Source: an uncultured Pelagibacteraceae bacterium
Lineage (GTDB): Bacteria > Pseudomonadota > Alphaproteobacteria > Pelagibacterales > Pelagibacteraceae
Length of the DNA: 64,000 bases
Assembly (NCBI GenBank): GCA_902592715.1
Contig: CACJFS010000001.1
Coordinates: forward strand, 1-64,000
Direction: 5' to 3'
Part shown: positions 1 to 7,965 of the stretch, piece after piece
Layout: every line of letters begins with the position of its first letter
How positions within the stretch are numbered: the first letter of the stretch is position 1
Program-made: the position numbers and the translations under genes
Notes under the pieces: model-generated
Database searches by the model: none
What the model saw: only the letters and a program-made list of their open reading frames with translations
What the model was told of the DNA's origin: nothing

Positions 1-808
1 CTCTTCCTGATATTTTTAATATTATTAATCCAAAAATAATGATTACAGCTAGTGGTATTGCTGTAATTACACTTATATATTCAGCAATAATTATCAAATA
101 TATTGCATAAAATGCTATCGATCTAAAGATCACTCCAGTTTTAAACACAGCAATAATTGCTAAAGAATGCATTATCAAATTTAAAAAGCTCATCTTTGAG
201 GGTCCAAAGTATCTTGTGCCTCTTATAGATGGAGAATTAATTAAATTAATTTCAATTTTTGCCAAAGAACCAGAGAAACTACTCCAAGTTGCTTTCTCTT
301 CTATTAGTTTTTTAACTGTTTCCTTTGTAAGACAAGTATAATTTCCAAATTTTATAAATTTTCCAGTGAAAGTAAAAGTAATAATTTTATGAAAAAAATA
401 ACAAATTTTAAAAATAAAACTTTCTGATCTTTTCACTCTTTCTCCAACAATGGTATTATTTGGATTATCTTTAATCTTTTCCATAAAGCTTCTTATTTCC
501 TCAGGTCTATCTTCTCCATCTCCATCCATGGGAATTACATAATCAAATTCCTCATTTTCTGTGATTTGTTTTAGTCCTGCTGCAATACATCTTGCATGAC
601 CTCTATTATTTCTCATATTTACTAATTTTAGAGATTTTATATTATTTAAATTTTTAGTTTCTAATATTTTTTCCTCTGTTGAAGCATCATTCACTACTAT
701 TATTGAAAATGAAGCGTTAAGGTCGGATATATTAATATCAATTTCTTCAATTAATTTTGATACAGATTTAAAGTCATTATATACTGGAATTAATATTACT
801 ATATTCAT
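1..808 (-). CDS. Glycosyltransferase family 2, membrane-anchored (3' end cut off by window edge)
   Basis: My translation of the minus strand from ATG at 808 stays open to base 1 (about 269 codons), so the C-terminus is missing. The N-terminus has the GT-A pattern of dolichol-phosphate-mannose-synthase-like enzymes: an ILIPVYND start, a VVNDAST segment near residue 40 and a DGDGE metal/nucleotide-sugar motif at 95-99. Hydrophobic stretches follow from about residue 215, as in GtrB/ArnC-type enzymes that load a sugar onto a lipid carrier at the inner membrane. The start codon shares one base with the stop of the 41-residue gene upstream (TAATG), so translation is probably coupled. Partner of the GT39-type transferase in the same operon. 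The sugar cannot be predicted. Confidence 0.85.
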   Translation of the reverse strand, partial: MNIVILIPVYNDFKSVSKLIEEIDINISDLNASFSIIVVNDASTEEKILETKNLNNIKSLKLVNMRNNRGHARCIAAGLKQITENEEFDYVIPMDGDGEDRPEEIRSFMEKIKDNPNNTIVGERVKRSESFIFKICYFFHKIITFTFTGKFIKFGNYTCLTKETVKKLIEEKATWSSFSGSLAKIEINLINSPSIRGTRYFGPSKMSFLNLIMHSLAIIAVFKTGVIFRSIAFYAIYLIIIAEYISVITAIPLAVIIIFGLIILKISGR

Positions 809-933
809 TAACTGACTGAACCTATTAGTCTAAATAGAGATGCAAAAAAACCATATCCCGAAAGTTCAATTAAAATCACAATCCCAATGATGAACAAAAG
901 CCTCTTATTTTTTTGATTTAATTGAAATTTCAT
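808..933 (-). CDS. 41-residue single-pass membrane protein between two glycosyltransferases
   Basis: A short reading frame runs from ATG at 933 to TAA at 810-808. It encodes a basic N-terminus (MKFQLNQKNKR), one hydrophobic segment at roughly residues 12-24 and a short tail. Its ATG overlaps the stop of the upstream GT39-type gene (ATGA at 933-930), and its TAA shares a base with the ATG of the downstream GT2 gene. These two overlaps, and the exact fit between the neighbours, argue that it is translated. I do not recognise a family. It may be a small subunit that helps the lipid-linked sugar machinery; that role is inference from position only. Confidence 0.7.
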   Translation of the reverse strand: MKFQLNQKNKRLLFIIGIVILIELSGYGFFASLFRLIGSVS

Positions 934-2222
934 TTATATTTTAGACATTTCATATCTTTATTGCACATATAAACTTCACTAGAGTTATAAATCCATTTTG
1001 GTCTTTCTGGAAGATGGTAAGATATATTTCCTGCAATCCATTCATTACCCTTAATATATTCCATTTTTCCAAAATCCTTACCTTCGGTTTCATAAAAAAC
1101 TTTAGCCTGCTTAGCTAACTTTTTACCATCAAAATCAGTTCTTTTGTCAGTCTTTGTAATTGAAACATAGAAATATAAAATTGGCGATATAAAAAATAAA
1201 ATAAAAAAAATTGAGGCAAAGACTTTCATTTTTTCCAAATTAATTTGTGATTTTAAAATATAAACAAATAATAAGCCAAAACTTATATAAAAAGGCGTCA
1301 TCCACATGGTTCTTATTTTTACACCCATAGTAAAGGAAGTTAGAAAAATAAATAAAATAGGAATTAAATTAATTGATATTAAAAACAAAAGCTTATCATC
1401 ATCTAAATTAATATTTATTTTAAATTTTTTAACTAAAACAAAAACCATTAATAAAAATGGTAATAATAATCCAATTTGCTTACCTAAAAATATCATGGGA
1501 TGCTTTATATGATTAAAAATACTTGCTTCTTCTGAACCTGTTCTGAGAAGTCCATAAGTAATGGTTATATAATCATTTTCGGTTAACCAAATAATATGTG
1601 GTAATAAAATTATAATAAATGGGACGAAGGAAACTAGACATTTAAAATTTAATCTTTTTGTATAAATCATGTAAATTAAAAGAACATCTATAGCTAAACC
1701 TAAATAAATAAATAAATATTTAGATAGAAACCCAAATCCAGCAAATAAACCAAGTAATAACCAATCTAATATTTTATTATTCTTTACACCTTTCCATAAA
1801 TAAAAAACTGAAAGAGACCAAAAAGGAATTAAACAAACGTTCACATTAAATTCAGGTGTTGTGAAGTTATAGAAGTATATTCCTTCTAGTAATAAAACAG
1901 ATAGTAAACAATAAATTTTATTATCAAAAAAATCATCAGCTAACTTAAAAACTACAAAAAATGAAACTACTATACAAATTTGACTTAACAAATAATAAGC
2001 CCAGTCTTGAGATCCAAAAATTTGGTAAAAAATTTCTGGCAGAAATGCGCTCATTGGGGGGTGCTTATTAAACCCCCAGTCTATATTACTACCCCATGCT
2101 AATGCCTCGATAGTATCAAGTGGTAAATTGTGATTTGTTAAACTTGGAACCAATGTCCAAATTAATAAATGTGTTGTAACAAAAATATAAAATAAAATAT
2201 TAATATTTTTATAAATGGCCAT
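930..2222 (-). CDS. GT39/ArnT-like polytopic membrane glycosyltransferase
   Basis: A protein of about 430 residues with many membrane-spanning segments. It carries the dolichyl-phosphate-mannose-protein-mannosyltransferase/ArnT signature: a first periplasmic loop with acidic residues (LDTIEALAWG) followed by NKHPPMSAFLPEIFYQIFG. The HPP motif is typical of enzymes that take a sugar from a polyprenyl-phosphate donor and move it to lipid A or another envelope acceptor. A TTG at 2240 would add six residues; I prefer the ATG at 2222. It is the first gene of a three-gene minus-strand operon with the 41-residue peptide and the GT2 gene, which could supply its lipid-linked donor. The substrate is unknown. 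Confidence 0.8.
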   Translation of the reverse strand: MAIYKNINILFYIFVTTHLLIWTLVPSLTNHNLPLDTIEALAWGSNIDWGFNKHPPMSAFLPEIFYQIFGSQDWAYYLLSQICIVVSFFVVFKLADDFFDNKIYCLLSVLLLEGIYFYNFTTPEFNVNVCLIPFWSLSVFYLWKGVKNNKILDWLLLGLFAGFGFLSKYLFIYLGLAIDVLLIYMIYTKRLNFKCLVSFVPFIIILLPHIIWLTENDYITITYGLLRTGSEEASIFNHIKHPMIFLGKQIGLLLPFLLMVFVLVKKFKININLDDDKLLFLISINLIPILFIFLTSFTMGVKIRTMWMTPFYISFGLLFVYILKSQINLEKMKVFASIFFILFFISPILYFYVSITKTDKRTDFDGKKLAKQAKVFYETEGKDFGKMEYIKGNEWIAGNISYHLPERPKWIYNSSEVYMCNKDMKCLKYK

Positions 2223-2251
2223 TTTTATTAATTTATACAATTAATGCATTC

Positions 2252-2279
2252 TTGACACTGATTAAATGATGAATATATT
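2252..2279 (+). promoter_or_regulatory. Sigma70-type promoter of dksA
   Basis: A perfect -35 box TTGACA (2252-2257) is followed after 16 bases by TATATT (2274-2279). Transcription would start near 2286, downstream of the first in-frame ATGs at 2266 and 2269. This supports the ATG at 2302 as the real dksA start. Confidence 0.7.
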
Positions 2280-2301
2280 CTCGAAATTCATAAATTTGAG
2301 C

Positions 2302-2718
2302 ATGGTAAAAATCTCTAAAAAATATATCCCAAAAGAAACAGAAAAGTACATGTGCGCTAAGCATCTTGCATATTTCAAGCAAAAATTAACAGATTGGAAA
2401 AAGGATCTAAAGAAAACAAACAATGAAGCGATATTCAATGCTTCAATGGATGATAACAGTGCATCAGCAGATATTGTTGATCAAGCAAGTTCGTACACAG
2501 AAAAGAATGTGGAGATGAGAGCAATTAACAGACAAATAAAATTAATCTCTAAAATTGATGGTGCTTTAAAAAAAATTCAAAATGGAACATACGGTTTTTG
2601 CGAGGATACAGCAGAACCAATTGGACTTAAAAGATTAATGGCAAGACCAGTTGCAACTTTATGTATAGCAGCACAAGAAAAACACGAAAAAGAAGAAAAA
2701 GTTTACGCTGATACTTAG
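2302..2718 (+). CDS. dksA: DksA/TraR-family RNA polymerase-binding transcription factor
   Basis: DksA binds the secondary channel of RNA polymerase and works with ppGpp in growth control. The protein (138 residues from ATG 2302) has the long coiled coil, with the tip residues kept in ADIVDQAS, and the C-terminal globular domain GTYGFCEDTAEPIGLKRL...ATLCIAAQE. Of the four zinc-finger cysteines of E. coli DksA only the first of each pair remains (C-x2-T and C-x2-A), so it probably binds no structural zinc, as in other zinc-poor alphaproteobacterial DksAs. The start is chosen because a TTGACA/TATATT promoter overlaps the longer N-terminus. Its 3' end overlaps the convergent GST gene by four bases. 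Confidence 0.9.
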   Translation: MVKISKKYIPKETEKYMCAKHLAYFKQKLTDWKKDLKKTNNEAIFNASMDDNSASADIVDQASSYTEKNVEMRAINRQIKLISKIDGALKKIQNGTYGFCEDTAEPIGLKRLMARPVATLCIAAQEKHEKEEKVYADT

Positions 2719-3341
2719 GGATAATCTATTTCAGCATCTTTATTTAATAATTTAAATCCTTTAATCACTGCAGGGCGTTTAGCAATATCAACATACCATC
2801 TTGATAAACCTTTAAAATTTTCTAATCCAATGTCATGTCTTTTATGCCTTGCAATCCAAGACCATGTAGCAATATCTGCAATTGAATACTCTTTGCCTGC
2901 CAAATAAACACTTGCAGAAAGTCTTGCTTCTAAATCTTCATAAAGTTTTCTTGTAATCTTAAAATATCTTTCTTCTCCCCATTCACTTTTGCCTTGATGA
3001 TAATAATGAAACTGATGATGTTGTCCTATCATTGGACCAATCAAACCCATTTGAGCCATTAACCATTGATTTATCTCTAATCTATTCTCTTCAGGATAAA
3101 ACTTTTTACTTTTTTCACCCAAATACATCAAAATCGCACCTGACTCGAAGACTGACTTATTATTTTCGTGATCGGTTATTACTGGAATTTTATTAAAGGG
3201 ACTAATTTTTTTGAATTCTGCTTTATGTTGTTCACCTTCAGATAAATTTACCTTTGTAACTTTATAATCAAGTTTTATTTCTTCAAGCATGATACTTACT
3301 TTCCAACCATTCGGGGTATCAGCGGTAAATAGCTCGATCAC
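2715..3341 (-). CDS. YfcG/YghU-like glutathione S-transferase family protein
   Basis: A 208-residue two-domain GST. The thioredoxin-fold N-terminal domain begins MIELFTADTPNG and contains NKIPVITD and FESGAILMYLGEK, the glutathione-binding segment with its ESG motif. An all-helical C-terminal domain with YSIADIATW follows. The TPNGWK region resembles E. coli YfcG, a glutathione-dependent disulfide-bond reductase, rather than a detoxifying GST. It overlaps the ferredoxin-NADP reductase gene by one base (3341) and ends the proteorhodopsin-ferredoxin-reductase block, which suggests a thiol-redox role tied to NADPH or ferredoxin status (inference). Confidence 0.85.
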   Translation of the reverse strand: MIELFTADTPNGWKVSIMLEEIKLDYKVTKVNLSEGEQHKAEFKKISPFNKIPVITDHENNKSVFESGAILMYLGEKSKKFYPEENRLEINQWLMAQMGLIGPMIGQHHQFHYYHQGKSEWGEERYFKITRKLYEDLEARLSASVYLAGKEYSIADIATWSWIARHKRHDIGLENFKGLSRWYVDIAKRPAVIKGFKLLNKDAEIDYP

Positions 3342-4353
3342 TATTTTACACCCAATCTGTCTTTGATAGTATTAGATGCTGTTGTAAATTCAAATCTGTA
3401 TTTTTCATTAGGTCTTGCATATTTAAAACAACCTCTTGCAGCAAGAGCTCCCTCATGAAAACCTGATAAGATTAATTTAAGTTTTCCTGGGTAAGTACAT
3501 ATATCGCCAATAGCAAATATACCTTTTTTATTAGTTTCAAAGTTTTCAGTATTAACTGGGATGGCTTTTTTATCTAAATTAAGCCCCCACTCAGCTATTG
3601 GTCCAAGTTGCATTATCAAACCAAAGAAACCTAAAACATAATCTGCCTTGATTATTTTGCTCTCGCCAGATTCGCTCTTAATTTCTACTTCTTCTAAAGA
3701 TCCATTTCCTTTGACATCTTTAATTGAATATTTAGTAAATAAATTAATTATATTTTTTTCAGTTAATTCTTTAATTTTTTGAACACTCGCAGGTGCCCCT
3801 CTAAACTCGTCTCTTCTATGGATGAGTGAAACTTTAGAAGTATTTGATAGTTCAATTGCCCAATCAAGAGCACTATCTCCTCCTCCAAATATCGCTACAG
3901 ATTTATCTTTAAAAATAGTTTTGTCTTTAATTGAATATAAAACTGAAGTGCCATCAAATTTTTCTGCACTTTTTGTTGGAAACTTTCTAGGCTCAAATGA
4001 ACCAACGCCTCCTGCTATAACAACATTTGGCGTATGAAATTCTTTTCCATTTGTTGTTTTAACAATCCAGTTCTCATTCTCACTAGCAAGTTCTTGAACT
4101 CTGTCATTTAAATGAAAATTAAATTTAAATGGTTTAATTTGTTCAATTAAGTTATTTGTAAGTTCTTCTCCAGTACACTCTGGAACTGCAGGAATATCAT
4201 AAATTGGTTTGTCTGGATAAAGCTCTATGCATTGGCCACCAATTTTATCTAGGTTATCCACTATTTCACATTTTAGACCTATGATGCCAAGTTGATGTGC
4301 ACAAAATAATCCTGTTGGACCTGCACCGACTATTACAACATCTGTTTTAATCA

Positions 4354-4354
<1 letters not shown>
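3341..4354 (-). CDS. Ferredoxin-NADP+ reductase, thioredoxin-reductase-like type
   Basis: A 337-residue FAD/NAD(P)H flavoprotein. The first dinucleotide fold is VGAGPTG at 10-16, the second is FGGGDSALDWA near residue 156, and a C-terminal FAD segment reads GIFAIGDICTYPGK. There is no CxxC redox pair as in TrxB, and the IGGQCIELYPDKPIYDIP stretch is typical of the YumC-type ferredoxin-NADP reductases. It would exchange electrons between NADPH and the 2Fe-2S ferredoxin encoded directly upstream (the genes share base 4354). A distinct true thioredoxin reductase with CATC lies at 56017. The direction of electron flow in the cell cannot be read from sequence. Confidence 0.88.
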
Positions 4355-4730
<376 letters not shown>

Positions 4731-4751
4731 ATATATCGTAACTAATTGTTA

Positions 4752-5522
4752 CTACGCTCTTCTTGCACCTGAAGAATTAGAAACTGCACAAGACCAGATA
4801 ATTAAACCAAATGCGATTTTATTAACAAAGTCTGCTAAGTTATAGATAACGTTTAATGCGTTACCATCTATTCCACCTGTTAGGTATCCAAAAATGTAAC
4901 CTAATGGGTAAATAGCCCAACCTACAGTAACAATCATTCTTAAAGCTCCAAATGCAGTTACTAAAGATTTATTTCCAGATTTAGCAGCAACTTTTCCTGC
5001 TTCACCTGAAAAGATTTCATAAAGAATGTAAATCCATCCAGCCATACCGATTATGAAACCTAGTGTAGCGTTAATGAATCCAGCTTCTCCAAGATATCCA
5101 CCAATTAACATAACTAGTGAACCAATTAAGATTCTCCAGAATATGTTGGTGTCAACTTTTCTTACTGCTGAAAGAATTAAGTAAAATTCTACTAGCTGTA
5201 GTGGTACAGTGATTAACCAGTCAATGTATCTGTAAACAGTTGGAGTATCTCCTGTTTCGATCCAAACTGCTCTCATATACATATAGTGAATAAATGCTAT
5301 ACCTGTTACTAATCCAGCTACGTTTACTGATTTTCTCCATTGTGAACTGACGTTAGCCTGTTCCATAAAGAAAAACGCTGTAGCTGCTAACATACCCATT
5401 GATATTAACCAAAACGAAATACCTACGAAATCGTCAGTGGCTAAAAAGGCTGTTGCCGCGTTAGCTGCTGTAGTTGCTCCAAAAAGCACTGCCGCTAATG
5501 CTAACATTTTCATTGTCTTCAT
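4752..5522 (-). CDS. Proteorhodopsin, blue-absorbing type
   Basis: A light-driven proton pump of the inner membrane, 256 residues, with seven transmembrane helices after a cleavable signal (MKTMKMLALAAVLFGATTAANA). Visible functional residues are the proton acceptor D101 in RYIDW, the donor E112 in LQLVEF, H79 in FIHYMYMR, and the retinal Schiff-base lysine K235 in LADFVNKIAFG. The spectral tuning position (105 in the reference protein) is Q109 here, the blue-absorbing form. The ATG at 5522 is chosen because GGGAG lies six bases upstream; an ATG at 5537 sits inside that ribosome-binding region. A strong terminator follows. It diverges from the propionyl-CoA synthetase gene. Confidence 0.97.
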   Translation of the reverse strand: MKTMKMLALAAVLFGATTAANAATAFLATDDFVGISFWLISMGMLAATAFFFMEQANVSSQWRKSVNVAGLVTGIAFIHYMYMRAVWIETGDTPTVYRYIDWLITVPLQLVEFYLILSAVRKVDTNIFWRILIGSLVMLIGGYLGEAGFINATLGFIIGMAGWIYILYEIFSGEAGKVAAKSGNKSLVTAFGALRMIVTVGWAIYPLGYIFGYLTGGIDGNALNVIYNLADFVNKIAFGLIIWSCAVSNSSGARRA

Positions 5523-5552
5523 AAAAAACTCCCTCATAGTTAGTTTTTTTAT

Positions 5553-5570
5553 TAGTTTAAATTTAAACTA
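5553..5570. repeat. 18-bp perfect palindrome in the proteorhodopsin 5' region
   Basis: TAGTTTAAATTTAAACTA reads identically on both strands. It lies 31 bases upstream of the proteorhodopsin ATG, in what would be its 5' leader. Such symmetry suggests a dimeric regulator site or an RNA hairpin, but AT-rich DNA makes short palindromes common. Confidence 0.5.
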
Positions 5571-5571
5571 C

Positions 5572-5593
5572 AGACTAATCTAATGATTAGTCT
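5572..5593. repeat. Inverted repeat AGACTAATC-TAAT-GATTAGTCT upstream of proteorhodopsin
   Basis: Nine-base perfect arms flank a four-base spacer, one base from the 18-bp palindrome. It overlaps the candidate proteorhodopsin -10 box. It is a possible operator for a light, nutrient or redox regulator. Confidence 0.5.
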
Positions 5594-5614
5594 AAAGTTA
5601 GGGTTAGATAGCAA
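5586..5614 (-). promoter_or_regulatory. Candidate proteorhodopsin promoter
   Basis: On the minus strand TTGCTA (5614-5609), a 17-base spacer and ACTAAT (5591-5586) give a moderate sigma70 match, with transcription starting near 5580. The leader would be about 57 bases and contain the 18-bp palindrome. The rest of the 5523-5736 divergent region shows no gene, only AT-rich sequence with weak promoter-like boxes for the gene at 5737. Confidence 0.35.
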
Positions 5615-5736
5615 AAAAATTTACTTTATTGAAGAGTTTTTGACCTCTAAAAAGTATTGATTTTACTTACTTTATAAAATTAAATACAACCTGTTACGTA
5701 AAATCATTATAAAAGTGAATCAAAAAACAAATCACT

Positions 5737-7632
5737 ATGAAAAATAGTTTTAACAAAATTTATGAGGAATCTATTCAAAATCCTGAGGAATTTTGGAAAA
5801 ATGTATCTGATGATGTCTTCTGGTTTAAAAAACCTACTAAGATTTTAAATAAATCTAATCCTCCATTTTATAAATGGTTTGAAGATGGTGTTACAAACAC
5901 ATGCTACAACGCAATAGATGTCCATATTGATAATGGTAAAGGTGAAAACACTGCTTTAATTTATGATAGCCCTATTACTAATAGTAAAGCAAAGTATACA
6001 TACAATGAATTAAGAGAAAAAATTTCAAAATTTGCTGGAGCATTGGATAATCAGGGTGTCAAAAAAGGTGACAGGGTAATTATTTATATGCCAATGATAC
6101 CTGAAGCAGTTATAGCAATGCTAGCTTGTGGAAGAATCGGTGCAATACACTCTGTAGTTTTTGGTGGATTTGCTTCAAATGAATTAGCAAGCAGAATTGA
6201 TGATAGCAAAGCAAAAATTCTAATTACGGCTTCTTGTGGATTTGAACCTGGACGAACTGTTGAATATAGACCATTGGTTGATGGAGCATTAAAACTTTCA
6301 AAACATAAAGTTGAAAAAGTAATTTTCTTTCAAAGGAAAGATCATGAAGTAAAACTTAACTCTCCAATTGAAATCAGCTGGGAGGAAGCACTTGTAAATG
6401 CAAAAAATAAAGATTGTGTTGAGATTGGAGCAAATGAGTTTGCTTACATTTTATATACATCAGGAACTACAGGTATTCCAAAGGGAATAGTTAGAGATGT
6501 AGGAGGCCATATAGTTGCTCTTAAATGGACAATGAAAAATATTTACAATATCGATGAGAATGATGTTTGGTGGTCAGCAAGTGATATTGGGTGGATTGTA
6601 GGGCACTCATACATTGTTTATGCACCATTATTCAAAGGATGCACTACAGTTTTATTTGAAGGAAAGCCAGTTGGAACTCCTGATGCGGGGGTATTTTGGA
6701 GAATGATCTCAGAGTATAAAATTAAATCTTTGTTTACAGCTCCTACAGCATTTAGGGCTATCAAAAAAGAAGACCCTGATGGAAAATTTTTCTCAAAGTA
6801 TGATTTAAGTTCGTTTGAATCTTTATTCCTTGCTGGAGAAAGAGCTGATCCAGATACAATAAAATGGGCTGAAAATCTTTTACACGTTCCAGTAATAGAT
6901 CATTGGTGGCAAACAGAAACTAGTTGGGCGATAAGTTCAAATTGTACTGGTATTGAAATGCTAAAAACTAAATATGGTTCAGCATGTAAGGCAGTTCCAG
7001 GTTACGATGTTAAAATTATTAAACCAGATCACTCAATAGCAAAACCAAATGAGATGGGTGATATAGTTGTTAAATTACCTTTGCCTCCAGGTACATTTCC
7101 TACACTTTGGAATGCTGATAAGAGATATGAAGAAAATTATATGACTAATTATAAGGGCTACTACCAGACTTATGATGCAGGACACATAGATGAAGACGGA
7201 TATATTTGGATTATGTCACGAACAGATGACATAATTAATGTTGCTGGTCATAGATTATCAACAGGTGCAATTGAAGAGGTGTTATCAGAACATCAGTCTG
7301 TTGCTGAGTGTGCGGTTCTAGGAATTGCAGATAAATTAAAAGGACAGTTGCCAATTGGTCTAGTTGTTTTAAAATCTGGAGTTGAAAAAGATAATAATAG
7401 CGTTTCAAAGGAGTGTATACAAATGGTCAGAGATAAGATTGGGCCAGTTGCTGCATTTAAAATTGTAATAGTAATAAAACGATTACCTAAAACAAGATCA
7501 GGAAAAATTTTAAGAGGAACTATTCGTAAAATCGCTGACAAAGAAGATTATAAAATGCCAGCAACAATCGACGATCCTACAATTCTGGATGAAATTAAGA
7601 ATGATTTAATCAAGAGTAATATTATAAAATAA
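5737..7632 (+). CDS. prpE: Propionate-CoA ligase (PrpE/ACSS3-like acyl-CoA synthetase)
   Basis: An AMP-forming acyl-CoA synthetase of 631 residues that would activate propionate (possibly acetate) with ATP and CoA. It shows the P-loop YTSGTTGIPKG near residue 239, the acyl-site region DHWWQTETSWAI (tryptophan-rich, as in PrpE), and the catalytic-lysine motif LPKTRSGKILR near 583. The absence of acetyl-CoA synthetase hallmarks and the segment TASCGFEPGRTVEYRPLV favour PrpE over Acs. It is transcribed divergently from proteorhodopsin and overlaps the SMR transporter gene by one base. No Shine-Dalgarno motif is visible. Confidence 0.85.
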   Translation: MKNSFNKIYEESIQNPEEFWKNVSDDVFWFKKPTKILNKSNPPFYKWFEDGVTNTCYNAIDVHIDNGKGENTALIYDSPITNSKAKYTYNELREKISKFAGALDNQGVKKGDRVIIYMPMIPEAVIAMLACGRIGAIHSVVFGGFASNELASRIDDSKAKILITASCGFEPGRTVEYRPLVDGALKLSKHKVEKVIFFQRKDHEVKLNSPIEISWEEALVNAKNKDCVEIGANEFAYILYTSGTTGIPKGIVRDVGGHIVALKWTMKNIYNIDENDVWWSASDIGWIVGHSYIVYAPLFKGCTTVLFEGKPVGTPDAGVFWRMISEYKIKSLFTAPTAFRAIKKEDPDGKFFSKYDLSSFESLFLAGERADPDTIKWAENLLHVPVIDHWWQTETSWAISSNCTGIEMLKTKYGSACKAVPGYDVKIIKPDHSIAKPNEMGDIVVKLPLPPGTFPTLWNADKRYEENYMTNYKGYYQTYDAGHIDEDGYIWIMSRTDDIINVAGHRLSTGAIEEVLSEHQSVAECAVLGIADKLKGQLPIGLVVLKSGVEKDNNSVSKECIQMVRDKIGPVAAFKIVIVIKRLPKTRSGKILRGTIRKIADKEDYKMPATIDDPTILDEIKNDLIKSNIIK

Positions 7633-7964
7633 TGCTTAAAACATATTTATTTTTAGTAGGAGCAATTATTTGTGAAGTTTGTGGAACCATGTTGCTACCT
7701 GTAACCCAAAACTTTACAAAACTAACTCCTACAATATTTCTAGCAATATTTTATTTATCAGCTTTTTATTTGCTTACATTTGTTGTTGACAAAATACCTA
7801 TTGCTATTGTTTATGGAAGTTGGAGTGGACTGGGTATATTTACAATTGCTATACTAGGATATATTTTTTTTAAACAGTCTTTAAGCTGGCAAGCAATAAT
7901 TGGAATGTTTCTTATTGTAATAGGTGTTACATTAGTAAATATATATTCTAGTAAAACTATATAA
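7632..7964 (+). CDS. Small multidrug resistance (SMR/EmrE) family transporter
   Basis: A 110-residue, four-helix inner-membrane protein. It keeps the essential membrane-embedded glutamate of the family (E15 in GAIICEVCGT) and the helix-3/4 features YGSWSGLGIF and IGMFLIVIGVTLVN. SMR proteins work as antiparallel dimers exchanging protons for small cations, quaternary amines or guanidinium. The start shares its A with the stop of the propionyl-CoA synthetase gene (TAATG). The real substrate is unknown. Confidence 0.88.
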   Translation: MLKTYLFLVGAIICEVCGTMLLPVTQNFTKLTPTIFLAIFYLSAFYLLTFVVDKIPIAIVYGSWSGLGIFTIAILGYIFFKQSLSWQAIIGMFLIVIGVTLVNIYSSKTI

Positions 7965-7965
7965 T

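Noticed and set aside
1306..1512. Plus-strand reading frames inside minus-strand genes (here and many elsewhere)
   Set aside because: They lie wholly inside well-supported genes, show no family motifs and reflect the AT-rich codon pattern of the opposite strand.
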